Assembly (NCBI RefSeq): GCF_030269925.1
Contig: NC_085132.1
Coordinates: forward strand, 3,432,501 to 3,496,500
Reading direction: 5' to 3'
Source: Bombyx mori
Lineage: Eukaryota > Arthropoda > Insecta > Lepidoptera > Bombycidae
DNA: 64,000 nt
Of this stretch, positions 1-12,514 are shown piece by piece. Under the pieces are notes generated by a model, which was not told where the DNA came from, ran no database searches, and saw only the letters and a program-made list of their open reading frames with translations. The stretch's first letter is position 1; every line of letters starts with the position of its first letter. The position numbers and the translations under genes are program-made.

Positions 1-106
1 ACATTTCAGACCGAATTTAGAAATTTTAATACGATAAACTTTTTGGTTTTACTTGAAACTGGCATAAAGTTAAAACTATTGCCATAAAGAAAAAAAAACA
101 AAAAAA

Positions 107-360
107 AACTTTTTGGCGGAAACGTGACAAGTGAGGTTATGTGAATTGTTTTATTTTGTTAATTTTGTGTTTTTTCTTATGTTTAGACTTTCGTAATTTA
201 GCGTTTAACGTCTATGATAGTACACAAATGTGGGAAAATGAAAAAAAGCCCCTAAAAATGGCTTCACGGCTTCTTCGACAAAGTCCACTGAAATATGACA
301 AAATAAGAACCATTTTACCAAGACCTTATTTTATCTCATCTCCTCTCGTTATTTAATAAT
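107..360 (+). repeat. Copy 1 of an interspersed repeat (family J)
   Basis: It shares the order of ttttggcgg, gtgaattgttttatttt and aatgtgggaaaatgaaa with 47918-48440. The other copy continues into a CATTTCATCTCA-rich tail that is shorter here. Its class is unknown; an open stretch at 141-356 is not thought to be coding. Confidence 0.6.
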
Positions 361-1021
361 TGAAGGTTGTTATAAGCTCGACACTGGCAACAATCGTATC
401 GCAAGAAACCATTTGCTATATTTCAAAAAAAGAAGTAGTATGCGGAATGCAGTTGCGTTCTTCCGTATCCTTTTTTTTAGTTTGCGCGGTTAATTTTGAA
501 TAATAAAATCTATCTAGTCTCTTATCATTTGTAATGACTTGAATTAGGGACGTTTACTATTTTAATAATGTGCAAAAAAATGAACAATCTTTCTTTTTAA
601 GCGTGCACGCGCGGTACGCATTGCATATATGTAAATTCGTCAAAAGAAATCTATGTTGTATAATGTAACTATATTATAGTAACATGCCTATATCTATATA
701 TATATATAATATAGCACAGGAAAATAAATTTAAAACAAATCTCAATCGAATTAAAACAGAAACACTGATATTAACGAAAATGAGAAAATTCTATAAAAAA
801 AAAACAGAAATACTTTTTTTTTTTTTTTTTCTTATGAAGGAAGGATCACTAGTGGCCCGGATGCCTTTCCTTTTTTATCAGGACAGAAAAAGAAATCCCT
901 TAAGTTCTGAGTTGTAAAAAAATGCAAGTTAACTTTTACACTGAGATTGTATTGTTTTGGTGGTATCACCAAATGCAGAGGGGCAGCAGGTCTTAGAAGC
1001 ATATTCAAACAATAGGTTATT
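361..1021. other. AT-rich intergenic DNA
   Basis: I see no gene here. It includes homopolymer A and T runs, a TATA stretch near 700 and a short remnant resembling a non-LTR 3' end around 828-920. Confidence 0.4.
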
Positions 1022-1240
1022 ACTGGTGGGAGTTTTGTGAGCCCGCACGGGCAGGTACCACCACTCTGCCTATTTCTGAAGCAGTAATGCGTTTCGGCTT
1101 GAAGAATAGGTCAGCCGTTGTACTATAAAAACCGAAACTTAAACCTCATGTCTTTAAATGGGTAGCGGCATTCATTGATGTCCGGTGACTACATAACACC
1201 AGGTAGGGCGCGATCTCGTCCAACCGTATAAGAAAAAAAA
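1022..1240 (+). mobile_element. SINE-A body, diverged
   Basis: It starts actggtgg and carries gtaccaccactctgccta, gaagcagtaatgcgtttcgg and a terminal A run. Many substitutions against the other copies suggest an old insertion. Confidence 0.75.
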
Positions 1241-2395
1241 ATGTAAACATTATCCTAGATGAAAAAACTTTTACTTATAAAAGAACAGTGGTAAATGGGT
1301 AGCAAATCAAGTTAACACAGCGCAGTTGCTCCGTGACTGTCATACAAACAAGGTTGCTTCCTTTACGAAACTCAGATCACATCAGATTGGGGACGCGTCG
1401 AGAATTATAAACGAAAATTGCATATAGGCATGTCTGTTTAGTGACGAAGCAACTGTGGAGATGTGGTGGTGTTTTTACAATGCATCGACAGCTGCAGAAC
1501 CTATAGACGTGGCTCGATAATTTTTGAAACTAAAAAAAATTATAGTAGGATGCAACCCGTTAAAAAGGGGGGGGGGGGAGTTTTTAAGGGTAATAAACGG
1601 TTTATCTCGATTTCCGGTAAAACTACAAGTCCTATGAAAAAAATTTAAATGACAAAGTTGTAGATATAATAAAGAGACCTACAACTTTTGTGATTACACT
1701 TTTTTCACATAAACTCAAAATTTATGTGAAAAATTCAAATAATCAAGTTTTTGGTTTTTATTTTTAGCTTACGCAAAAAAAAAAAAAATACACGAAATTT
1801 GGTGAAAACTATCAATGTAACATAGAATCTTACATTTTTCAAGCAATTAAAGTGTAAATTTTACTAAATAGCTCAAAGTTGTACATAGTGAATAAAAAAT
1901 ATATTTCGGATTCGAGTTTTTTTCTTTTCTTCAGCCCTGCTCTACTAGTCGATGAGAAAAGATGTCCCATTTTTATTTGAATTAGGCTAACGTCAAATAC
2001 AAAAAAAAAAACACAATGTTTCTTCGTAATAATGAATAAGAAATTCTGTTCATTAATGTTATAAGCACGGTCGTAAAGACAATTAACTTCATTAACAACG
2101 TCTTTATTCAGAGATTTATTACGATTTTTTTTAGTCAACTGTAAATAGGGCCTTTCCTAACTTATGAACGGTAGTGTTTATGTTCCATTTATATATTTTT
2201 TACCTCTTACATCAAGTGGCTATAAGTAAGTATTTACCACCGTTCTGCCTATTTCTGGCGCGAAGAATTAAAGAAGAAGAACCAAGAAGTTTTAAGGGTG
2301 GAATAGTTGTTACAAAACTGAAATTTCTATATCACGTTCCAAGGAAAACGGATTAATATCTAGGCGTGAGTTCGTTCACCTATTTAGTGCTACAA
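1241..2395. other. AT-rich intergenic DNA with a G12 run
   Basis: There is no supported gene. It contains a run of G at about 1567-1578, several A10+ runs, and a short SINE-A-like scrap near 2226-2270. Confidence 0.4.
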
Positions 2396-2745
2396 CAAAA
2401 TAAATAATAGCTTAAAAAAAAATAAAAAACACGCTTTATTTAAATACAAAAAAAAAATAGAAAATGAATTTTAATTTTAATTTGAAAATAGTGTAAAAAA
2501 AAAATTTTATTGTAAAAAAAAGCGTTATTTATTTTTTATTTTTTAGTTGAATTACAAATTTTTTCAATTTTTTTTTTTAATTTTTTTTTTTGTTATATAT
2601 TTTTTTAATATTGAATTGTGATCCTCCCTCGACAAATATACAAAGTTTGAATGAAATCTGGCCGTTTAAAGTGGGTCAAAATCGCGTCTAAAGGAGTCAG
2701 TTACAAACATACATACAAGTAAAGCTAATATAAAGCGTGTAAAAA
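2396..2745 (+). repeat. AT-rich interspersed repeat (family I)
   Basis: It contains the tagaaaat, ttttttagttgaatt and cataca-containing segments in the order also seen at 26897-27192, 42670-43090 and 60534-60840, ending near aagcgtgtaaaaa. The class is unknown. Confidence 0.5.
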
Positions 2746-2992
2746 CATCAAACCTGCATTACCAACTTGTGACGTCATTCATCATTCTTCGCACTAAAGT
2801 CATCGGGATTTTCGCATAGCGCAACTTATGTACACAACCGCTTTGATCTAAGCTATTGTATTGGTAATGGCGACAATCAAACATCGTGATACTTTTGTCT
2901 ATACAATTTAGTATTGAAATGAACACGCAACATTGATCTCAGGTAAGTTTTTCTTTAAATAACCTTAGCACAAAGTCACGTATAGTAATATA

Positions 2993-3325
2993 TATAGGAA
3001 TTAGCTTTTGCCCGCAACTCCGTCCGCGTGGAATAGTTTACTTTGGCATAACGCTAAATTTTACCCCCCACTCCATTTACGTTGAAAGTGAAAATATTTT
3101 TGAATTATATAATGTTAAGGAGCCATTTAAACCCCTATTTTGAAACATTCTTTATTGGTGCTCCACTTGTATTGGTCTTACCGTGATGTTATATAGCCTA
3201 TAGCCTTCCTCAATAAATGGGCTATCTAACACTGAAAGAATTTTTCAAATCGGACCAATAGTTCCTGAGATTAGCGCGTTCAAACAAACAAACCCCTCAG
3301 CTTTATAATATGTATTAGTATAGGT
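2993..3325 (-). mobile_element. SINE/RTE-type 3' unit (ttttgcccgc type)
   Basis: It shares ttttgcccgc, gtccgcgtggaatagtt and aatttttcaaatcggacca with 29494-29813, and ends in the tttataatat..agtatag motif common to many lepidopteran SINE or RTE tails. Confidence 0.6.
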
Positions 3326-3410
3326 AATAGCTCTGATATGTATTCAGGTTAATTGTATATTAGGTGTACTATCTCACCGGAACCCTTAGATATCATAACG
3401 TGTATGCCTG

Positions 3411-3505
3411 CACCCACCTTGAGACACGAAGTCTCAACTGTGTAATATAGCGGCTGCCCCACCCTTCAAACTGGAATGCAAGACTGCATCGCGGCAGAAG
3501 AAGGA
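3411..3505 (-). mobile_element. SINE-A fragment
   Basis: A diverged inner segment in antisense: caccttgagacacgaa, cggctgccccacccttcaaa and cgcggcagaa. Confidence 0.55.
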
Positions 3506-3608
3506 AAAGAAAGAAAACCGCATCGGAAATATCTACCATGGAGAGGAGGAATTATCTTGATAGCTAGTCAATGTTGTCGTACGGAACTTGTACATTTTAT
3601 ACAACTTT

Positions 3609-3858
3609 ACTGGTGGTAGGACCTCTTGTGAGTCCGCACGGGTAGGTACCACTACCCCGCATATTTCTGCCGTGAAGCATTACTGCGTTTCGGTTTGAAG
3701 GGTGGGGCAGCCGTTGTAACTATACTGAGACCTTAGAACTTATATCTCAAGGTGGTTGGCGCATTTACGTTGTAGATGTCTATGGGCTCCAGTAACCACT
3801 TAACATCTAACATCAGGTGGGCTGTGAGCTCGCCCACCAATCTAAGCAATAAAAAAAA
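3609..3858 (+). mobile_element. SINE-A body
   Basis: A near-consensus copy from actggtggtaggacctcttg to taagcaataaaaaaaaa. Confidence 0.88.
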
Positions 3859-3974
3859 ACTTGATGAATGTTGTTAGTGCTATTCAGATTTTTACTAAAC
3901 TCTTGCTCATGATAGCGACTGCTATAGTGTATGGATGAATGTTATAGAGTATGTCATTTTAAAGTCTATAAATA

Positions 3975-4388
3975 TCTATATATTAATACGTGAAGCAAAA
4001 ACTTTGTATCCCTTTTTACGAAAATTGCGCGGACGGAGGAGTATGAAATTTTCCACACTTATAGAGAATACAGAGAAGAAGTGCACAATGCTAATATTTT
4101 TTTTAAATAATGCATAAAACATACATTAAATCAATAAAGAAAACATTACACACACTACATACCATGTATTTGACGCACACACGCATGCATACTATTTATT
4201 GTCAAAGTTTTGTTCTTGACATCTGTTGTCAAATTGAGATTAAATATTGTTTGTCTTTGTTAATATTTTTTATAGTGTAGTCTTGGCGAAATTTGTGATT
4301 ATAGAAGTATAAAATACAATCTTAATAGTGTACAAACTTACAATTCCAATTAATTATAGTCGAATTTCGACTACTGCGGGACCTCTAG
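3975..4388 (+). mobile_element. Lep1-like non-autonomous Helitron, copy 1
   Basis: It starts TCTATATATTAATACG after A and ends CTAG before T, the A|T insertion rule of Helitrons. Near the 3' end TAGTCGAATTTCGACTA forms the expected terminal hairpin. It has no coding capacity. Confidence 0.85.
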
Positions 4389-5011
4389 TTTATGGAATTT
4401 CTTCACCATTAAAAGCTCTGTTGGCTCTAATGAGCCTCGGTCTAGTCTAGTACATTTTTCAGACAGACCATTGCTTTAATTTATCTATCCAGATGCTAAT
4501 TGTCACTGTTTAAATCGTCCGTGTGGTCTATGGTCACATTTTAGATCATAAGACAATATATAGCATCAAGAGTATGAAACTTATGCCTCGCACGTCCGAA
4601 CTTTTTTATTATGACCTAATTCTATCCTTATAACACATCACTAAAGATCCAATCCAATCGTATAATGTATATATAACAGAGAATAACTCCTCCGCACGTG
4701 TGGTGCACTCAACCCAACAGTTGCAAAAACATCTTGACCAATATGAACGTTAAGTGTTTTTGCACAAGAATTCTATCGTTCGTAACATACATATCCGCAG
4801 TTTAGGGGCGAGGTTTTGGTGTAGCGGTGATGGCAGCGTAGCGGATTAGAGTTAGGTTAAGTTGATTTTGACGATTATAGGCTTACATGTCGTCAATTTT
4901 ACTCGGCTCGGCCTCGCAAACCAGAACACATGACACTTTCGCAGCAAAAACAGACGGACCCATGCAGGCTCAAAGCTAACCACGAATAATCTTAGTAAAA
5001 ACCGTATTAAA
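4389..5011. other. Intergenic DNA between two Helitrons
   Basis: I recognise no gene or repeat. Confidence 0.35.
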
Positions 5012-5442
5012 TCTATATATTAATACGCGAAGGAAAAACTTTGTAGACTTTTTACGAAAATTGCGCGGACGGAGGAGTATGAAATTTCCCACACTTACAG
5101 AGAATATAGAGAAGGAGTGCACAACGCTAATATTTTTTTTAAATTTATGGCTAAGAAATACATTAAATCAATAAAAAAAAGCATTACACTCACTATAATG
5201 TAGTTGACGCACACACGCATGCATACTTTTATTTATTGTCAAACTTTTATTCTTGATGTCTGTTGTCAAATTGAGAATAGATTAAATATTGTTAGTCTTC
5301 ATTAATATTTTTCTATAGTGTAGTCTTGGCGAAATTTGTGATTATAGAAGTATAAAAATCTTTGAAAATAGAATCTTAATAGTGTACAAACTTATAATTT
5401 CAATTAATTATAGACGAATTTCGACTACCGGGCGACCACTAG
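5012..5442 (+). mobile_element. Lep1-like Helitron, copy 2
   Basis: It has the same ends as copy 1 (TC...CTAG between A and T). One stem base of the 3' hairpin is changed (TAGACGAATTTCGACTA). Confidence 0.83.
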
Positions 5443-5954
5443 TAAATATTTAAATTTCAAATGGTTATTTTTACTCACTCTTAATTCGGTCATAAAACTA
5501 CATTTCCACTTAAATATTCATTTCCTGCTCAGCACAAAACATCACAGCAATGACGTACGTACGTAAATTTGATTAATAAAATATCCATTCGCAACGCTAC
5601 TAGAAGACTTGCGGCCAAAAGTCCAAGGGCGAAGCTGTTACATGGCGTTCCGTGCTATGAATGACTAATATCAAGGTTAATTTCACCCGCGACGTTACAT
5701 GAATCTACATTACCGTAATAAACTTAATCTGGATTCATTTAGCAAGAATATTTTCGATTAATTAATGCGGACGGATAGTGGATCCCATACACGGTATAAT
5801 ACAATTACATTGGTACAACAGCCCACAAACCAAAGTTGCTGACATAGCCTGTAGGGTGAGCAAGCTGAAGTAGGGCAAGCCACACAGCAGGAAGATCGGA
5901 CGGCCGATGGGGTGGAAAGATCCTTCAGTGAAGACCACGTACTAGCAAGCACAG
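5443..5954. other. Intergenic DNA
   Basis: I see nothing I can name. Confidence 0.3.
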
Positions 5955-6090
5955 CTTAGGACAGCCACCTACCAGATAGACCGACGATCTAATGAAAATC
6001 GCTTGGTCACGTTGGATGCAGGTGGTAACGGACCGGCCGCACTAGTATCGATTGGAGAGACCTATATTCAGCAGTGGACCTTCGTGAGAA
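5955..6090 (+). pseudogene. Non-LTR reverse transcriptase 3' scrap
   Basis: In short frames it reads like the C-terminal end of an RTE-like element (GGTAACGGACCGGCCGCAC...GGAGAGACCTA), resembling the opposite-strand relic at 62505-62960. It is broken. Confidence 0.45.
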
Positions 6091-7194
6091 CTACACCGTA
6101 TTACCAATAGGCACCGTTTGCCGGTTGTAACAAGCTGGTATTATACTCAGAGAAGGACGCATATTCTGCGCTGAATCGCGCAGTCGAGTTTTACGATCCC
6201 CACACGATGAGATTGGGTAGTAGTATTCTAGGCTACAGTCGAATGGAAATTTAGCATCACCGCAGAAACTGTTGCAGTACGTATTGTGAAACCTCCCAAC
6301 TTCTGTAGGTATCATTCGTAATCGTATCTGTAGGTAGGTTAAGTGGATACTAAGGAAACTTGGTACCTCCATGAGAGATTAGACAAACATGGCCGCTTAA
6401 CTTGCTCGCTACTATTGTACCTAACGACTTATCGTTGCGACTTTGGAAATGGGCTTTGGGCAACAAAAGTGCGTCTTAAAACCAAAAAATTACCCAACTA
6501 CGCACGTTCAATGTTCCTTTGTAGTTTATGTCTTAACGCAATTATTATAGAACTTAATATGATGTATTCTATTTCAAACCCCATAAAACGACTCTCAGAC
6601 AATTTACCGCCATCTATCAAAACGTGTGAACCTGGAAACGTGACAATTTGCGGCAAAAAATCGCTTGGTTACCGCATCGCTGATAGACATGAGTGACGAT
6701 AGTCGCACAGAGTACTGACATAAGTCTAAACTGTCCAGTTTAAACTGGTTTTAAGCAAACAGTTCTATGATTGAAAACACTTTTATGGTTTCGTCGTATC
6801 CACGTTTTTCTATTTCTTAGGCAGCTGAACGTGCCACAGCGTTAAGTTGTGTTACCGTGATCCGTAAGAGATAGAAATCGAAGATTCTACGGCCGACCGT
6901 ATAGAAATCACAAACTAGAGGCCTCTGTTTCAATTGTATAATAAATACGCAAATTATAATTGTTGCGGGTTCGATTCTTATTACACGATGTCATCGTAAA
7001 AATGATTCGTGGACACATGTTAGTACGTATTTCATAAAAAACATTGACACGTGCCTGCGAGATCTGAATATCGGTACAGTCCGATCGGTACAGTGCACAT
7101 GACCCGTCATGACATACGCGAGTATCATATTCGTTCTCAGGGCTCGCACACACATAAATACCCTCCAAGCCCTCACGATTTTGCAGGTTAGCCG
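6091..7194. other. Intergenic DNA with open but unsupported frames
   Basis: A 117-codon plus-strand frame at 6343-6696 has no recognisable domain. A SINE-A linker scrap (aaattataat...gcgggttcgatt) lies at about 6947-7000. Confidence 0.35.
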
Positions 7195-7690
7195 TCGGAA
7201 CACCATGATTCGTGAGGAACATCGACCTACACGACGACCTAGGCTTAGAATCGATCAGGAAACACCTGAAGTCAGCGTCGGAACGGTACTTCGATAAGGA
7301 TATGCGCTGTGATAATCGATTTATCGTTGCCATCGCTGACTGCTCCCCGATTCCTGCCCACGCCCAACTCTTGCGTTAGACGCCTTCAGCTTTAACACCA
7401 GGAGCAAGCTTAGGGACTCTGGCAACCGTACTCGTCGAACTCGCATACAATTCGACGTACAACTCCATACATGAGTCCGTCAAGTTTCTCGTCGGATCTT
7501 TTTAGCGGGTCGCGATTCCGATCCAGTAGTAGATGTATTCTCGAAGCAGCCGCACTTGAGCTGTTAAGTCTTCTTCGGAGGCGCTCGGGCAGCTGTTAAC
7601 AAATCTCACCCGTCCTAATTGAGTCCGTGCTCGCCCACCTGTCCTGGTTAAACTGAAAAGGCTTCCGGGTCGTGAGTAATATTTCGTTCC
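7195..7690 (+). mobile_element. Non-LTR element, 3' end (family C)
   Basis: The reverse of this stretch matches 34595-35135 in order: FDK-containing degraded coding end, then the ttctcgtcggatc, gtagatgtattctcgaagcagc and cacctgtcctggtt 3'UTR blocks. Stops break the frame. Confidence 0.6.
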
Positions 7691-7814
7691 TAGAAAAAAT
7701 TAGTGAATCCTATCTTAGTAAAAAAAACTTAGACACGCTTAAATATGGTACGAAATATTCAATCGACATATTTTTAGTCTATTTATAAATCTAATTAATC
7801 TTGTCTTATTATAA

Positions 7815-7863
7815 ATCTATTTTGAGTGCCTCATTTTAACAAACGACGCACTCAAAATAGATT
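7815..7863. repeat. Perfect 16-bp inverted repeat, 17-nt loop
   Basis: AATCTATTTTGAGTGC at 7815-7830 is matched exactly by its reverse complement at 7848-7863. Confidence 0.85.
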
Positions 7864-7989
7864 ATTCACGGTGAACAACATTTTTTTCGCTGTTCATTTT
7901 AATGTTGACATTTTATTTCCTACAAATATTAGTTATAATGTTTTAATTGTAACAACATATTTTTAATGCGCGAACTAGTTTTATTTTTC

Positions 7990-8130
7990 TTCCTCATCAT
8001 TGGTAGCCTAAGGGGCTATTCCAAGTTCACGAGCACCGGTAGGTGAGCTCACGGGTTCAACCTGAGAGAATTGCTAACACTAGTAGCTCTAGCAAAAGCA
8101 GTGCTTCGCTGAGTCTATTACCGGATCGAA
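7990..8130 (-). mobile_element. Family C 3'UTR fragment
   Basis: It contains ggtagcctaaggggctatt, aggtgagctcacgggttcaa and agcagtgcttcgctgagtct in antisense order, as at 25672-25870. Confidence 0.6.
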
Positions 8131-8320
8131 TAAAATAATGTTATTTTATTCCAATTGAAAGTAAAAACGATCTACTTTTTTAAACACTTTATGGCGTGGT
8201 AACAAGCCCTTTAAGCCAAGTCTTATACATAGTGTATAATACTAGGTACTAGGTATTAGGTATTAGGTATTAGAAATTATAGGTATTTTAATGGCACCTT
8301 AAGCATATCTCCAACCATGA

Positions 8321-8507
8321 TCCACCGTCCTGCCCATTTGTGCCGCAATGTATTCATGCGTTCCAGTTTGAAGGTTAGAGCGGCCATTATACTATATTTC
8401 AATTGAGACTTTAACCTCATTTCGATGCGATGTACATGTGCTCCTGTCGTAACTATTTAAAACAGGTAACCCATGAGCTCGAACATCCGCCGACGCAATA
8501 AATACCT
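8321..8507 (+). mobile_element. SINE-A body, strongly diverged
   Basis: It keeps ccaccgtcctgccca, tttgaaggttagagcggcc and tgagctcgaacatcc in order, and ends in cgcaataaa. Confidence 0.55.
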
Positions 8508-8648
8508 ATAGTTCAAAAAAAAACGTATTTCATTTTACTACACAATCTTATTCCTTCATTTTACTTAACAATTAGTATCTGCCTACAGGGGATTTGAACA
8601 TCCATAATCGCATCACTCGATACGGATGGGTATTTAATGTCTCTATAT

Positions 8649-8888
8649 TTTATTTATCGCTTAGATGGGTGGACGAGCTCACGGCTCACCTAGTCCTAAG
8701 TGATTACCGGAGTCCATGGACATCAACCACGTCAATGCCACCTCCCATCTTGAGACATGGATTCTAAGTCTCAGATTTTTACAGTACAACGTCTGCCCCA
8801 TCTTGCAAACCGAAACGCCTTACTGCTTCACTGCAGAAATAGGCAGAGTGGTGGTACCTACCCGTGCGGGCTCACAATACCATCGGTA
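8649..8888 (-). mobile_element. SINE-A body
   Basis: Antisense copy from tcgcttagatgggtggacga to ctacccgtgcgggctcaca. A 50-bp tRNA-like head scrap in the same orientation lies at 8580-8632. Confidence 0.8.
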
Positions 8889-8992
8889 AAACCATCAATG
8901 TTCATAAAGTATTTCGATCCGCAGCGATCCCAGAAAAATGTTTTTGATGTTAGTGTTAGTTAATATTAATTAAGCAAGTGAATATAAAGACT

Positions 8993-9222
8993 TGTCTATA
9001 CTAATACTAATACTAATAATATTATAAAGAGGAAAGATTTGTTTGTTTGTTTCGAATAGGCTCCGAAACTACTGGACCGATTTGAAAAATTCTTTTTCCA
9101 TTAGAAGCCGACATTGTCCCTGATGAACATAGGCTACTTTTTTTTAAAAAAAAATTTTTTTTTTTTTTTTGTTTCATGTGTGTTTTAATGTTTCCGAAGC
9201 GAAGCGAGGGCTGGTCGCTAGT
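8993..9222 (+). mobile_element. SINE/RTE-type unit (gcgaagcgag type)
   Basis: It runs from the tatactaatacta..ttataaagaggaaag end to gcgaagcgagggctggtcgc. The same unit occurs at 19267-19491 (minus) and 33093-33322. Confidence 0.7.
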
Positions 9223-9597
9223 TATTTATAAAATTATATTCAAACATCACGTGTACAGATTTTTTTTTAATCCATAAAATGTGAATTCAGTGTGTAAATA
9301 AATTCAAATGAAAACCGGTTCAAAATAAAGAAATAAGAAACGATTTCGTCGAATTCTCATATAACTTTAAACTAATTAAGATTAAATTTGTTACTGTGCG
9401 CCATTATTTAATTACGTTATTATTTAATTTCAGAAGTTAAATTTAACTTTAATATGATAATTTAATTTGTAGTAATATAAGTAAGTAATTTAAGTAAAAT
9501 TGTAAGTAAATATTTTTACGTAAATAGTAATAATTACGCTGTATCTAACACAGTTCCACTTTGCTTTGCTTCAAGTGATTTTAATTCTCACACATCA

Positions 9598-9780
9598 GCA
9601 GTGAAGCAGTAATGCGTTTTGGTTTGAAGGGCGGGGCAGCCGTTGTAAGTAGACAGAGACCTTAGAGCTCATACCTCAAGGTGGGTGGCGGCATTTACGT
9701 TTCAAATGTCTATAGGCTCCAGTAACCACTTAACACCAGGTGGGCTGTGAGCTCGTCGTATGCAATAAAATAAATAAATA
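9598..9780 (+). mobile_element. SINE-A body, 5'-truncated
   Basis: It starts inside the element at gtgaagcagtaatgcg and ends tgcaataaaataaataaata. Confidence 0.8.
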
Positions 9781-10137
9781 TATACTTAAATAGATGTATC
9801 AAAATTGACGAAATCTTTTAATTATATACACTATTATTTAACGGGTTTTTACCACAAGGTATTCACCGTCTTACTTGTCTAGTTGACCAGTTGGAGTCTT
9901 GACCGCGGCTATCCCCACCCATCCCGATTTCAGGCAGGAACCGGACGCTTGGGCGAATGTCCAGGGAGTCGTTTAGTGGGTGGCCGCATCTTTGTAGTCC
10001 GATATATTCCCGGCACGTGGACATACTCGGAGTTTCGAGCCCCATTCCAAAAAAAAACCGTTATCTTAATAATTTGTTTGTAATAAAATGCTTTTAGATT
10101 GTTCGATTCAAATTCCAAACTAGTTTGATTTATAAAA

Positions 10138-10762
10138 AACTAGCTGTACCCGTCCGCTTCGCTGGGCATTTAAAATTAACATAATTATTTCTCACCCACA
10201 CAAAGATTCTCATCATTAACGTCCCCGCAACTGGTGTAGGGAGTTCAACACTCATATAAATATTAGCGTATCCATTAAGTACATGTATTTTCTACATGGA
10301 TACCAAGTTTCAAGTCAATCGGATGCATGGTTTATAACGGAACATCCGTAAAAAAAAAGTGTGTGTGTCCGCTCCGACGCACGACTGGAGTTTACTGGAT
10401 ATAAAAAATTAAACGAAACAATACGAGAAATAGTTCTATATTACGACAACACGATACACTACAGATTATTAACAAATTAACGAGACACAAAACAAACGAC
10501 TAACAAATATATGAAAATACAATAATGAGAGAAACGCGCGATCAGTACGAGGCTTTGTGGCGGACTGCCGGCGCAGCAGCCCGGCGTCACCTGCGATAAC
10601 GCATTTCGTGTGACATGCGCAATCAGGCGCATAACGCATTTCGTGTGACATGCTAGTACGATTTTGGTCCCCATAATTTTCATACCCCGGGCCTATATAT
10701 GTAAATCGATTCTAAAGGAGTAAACTCCAAAAACACTGTAGATTTATATATTAGTATAGATA
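10138..10762 (-). mobile_element. SINE/RTE-type unit (ctgtacccgtccgc type) with internal extra DNA
   Basis: It opens tagctgtacccgtccgcttc and closes gatttatatattagtatag, the same ends as 30475-31068. The middle (about 10345-10715) carries unrelated DNA including a 23-bp direct repeat. Confidence 0.55.
10597..10652. repeat. Short direct repeat
   Basis: ATAACGCATTTCGTGTGACATG occurs twice, spaced by 12 bp (cgcaatcaggcg). Confidence 0.75.
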
Positions 10763-11427
10763 ACATAATACAACACGCGCGGTCAAATCACGTACAGTCA
10801 TCCGTCGCCAAATTGGGCGTTCCTGTGTTATGGGTACCAGTCTACCAGAGACTGACATTCATACTTATATACGTTTTAATATATAGATATATCTATAATA
10901 AATACCAAAAAAAAGCAAACAAGCCTGTTTATCACACGAACGTTTGCCTGATGTTGGCAATCGAAACCACGTCCCTTGGTGCAACAGTCAGGTCGGTTAA
11001 CTGCACCACTAAGCCAATCAATTTATAATTCAATTCACATTAAATCGATTTTCAGTGTTCACTAATTCAAAAGTTAACAAACAACATTTTCTAGGCTAAA
11101 ATCGTTATTAAATCAAACATATTTACGCATACAACATTATAGCAGTTGAATAGCAAAATTTATCGCACGTCCATTATGTTTGTAACGCTTATGTCCTGCA
11201 AACACACTCAATTCTTGCACAAACAGATTATTTGTTTTAAATTAATGTTGTTCTACGTTAAAATATCAGCTAGACGTAATTACAAATACGCTGTATTTAA
11301 AACTCCACTTTGATATTACATTAATCTCTGAGCATGTTGTAATTATTTTTTTATCTATTACGTTCTTAAGATAAAATGCTAATACACCATCAGTACCACC
11401 ATCAGTAGTATTGAAATATCGTTATCT
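10763..11427. other. AT-rich intergenic DNA
   Basis: I recognise no gene or repeat. Confidence 0.3.
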
Positions 11428-11515
11428 TCTTCTTCTTCTGATCAGCCCACTGCTGGACAATGGACATAGCCTCCCCCAAGCCTCGCCACAAAGACCGGCC
11501 CTACGCTGCCTGTAT
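11428..11515 (-). mobile_element. RTE-like 3' end fragment
   Basis: The cagcccactgctggacaatg and ctcccccaagcctcgccaca blocks match the type of 3' end also seen near 62505-62560. Confidence 0.5.
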
Positions 11516-11524
11516 ATATATCAT

Positions 11525-11900
11525 TATCTTTTTTTCCTCTCAGTAAAGAATGGAGAGCAGTCGACGTCGCCTAAAACACGTCATCTCGGAGCCTCCCGAT
11601 CCACTAACGGTGCTTTTAGGTACTTCAAGCACCGGTCACCGTTTTCGTCGAACCCGTCGCTTGCGACGAAGGGCTCGACGAGTAAATTAGCCCATAGACA
11701 CAGCCCACTGAGTTTCTCGCCGGATCTTCTCAGTGGATCGCGTTTCCGATCCGGTGGTAGATTCTGCGAAGCACTGCTCTTGCTTAGGGTCAGTGTTAAC
11801 AACACTCCGGTTTGAGCGCCATGAGCTCCCCTACACGTCAAGGCGAAGCTGAAATAGCCTCTCAACGCTATCAGCATAGGTAGGAAAAAAAAATGTTTAA
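11525..11900 (+). mobile_element. Family C 3' end
   Basis: It contains cagcccactgagtttctcgc, cgatccggtggtagattctg and ctgaaatagcctctcaacgc, ending in ggtaggaaaaaaaaa. It is closely similar to 33478-33745. Confidence 0.75.
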
Positions 11901-12015
11901 ACTTTCTCTATAACGTACTTACTACTTGTTCACGAATGACTTCCACGATGAAAAAACAACGTGTAGTAAAACTCGTATCCGCAAAAAATATGGTTTACGT
12001 AATTAATATTAGTAT

Positions 12016-12240
12016 GGTGTCCTCGTAATCTCGCGAGGGTAAGTATCGCCACCGTGTCTATTTCCACCACGAAACAGTAATACCTTTTGGAGGGTATGAC
12101 AAGCGTTTTATTTTACAACAGAGACTCAAGCCTCAAGTCTCAAAGTAGTTTCAGGCGTTCACCTTGTGATGTCCATGGGCTCCGGCTAACTTAACACCAG
12201 GTGAACGTGATATTGTTCCCCATAAATTTAAAAAAAGCAA
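12016..12240 (+). mobile_element. SINE-A body, diverged
   Basis: It keeps gtctatttccaccacgaaac, tccatgggctccggctaa and taacaccaggtga. Confidence 0.6.
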
Positions 12241-12514
12241 AGATACATTTGTTTTAACTGATCCGCTGTGCTTATCAGACTATTGTACGAAAAGCGCAGA
12301 TTTCTTGTACCTCTCAGCTACCCTGTTGGACTTTGTTGATAACGGAAATGCTCTCAATAACCGTGCGAAGCTTCATCGCAGTCAGATGAATGGCTTAAGA
12401 ATTCACAGAGAACATACCTTTGTACATAATTTTCCTATTACTCTGTACTGTGTCTTATTTTCTGTGTGTACATAAATAAATAAATAAAATAAATACATAT
12501 CTCATTTCATCATT

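Noticed and set aside
6343..6696. A 117-codon gene
   Set aside because: No domain, no splice support, and composition like the surrounding intergenic DNA.
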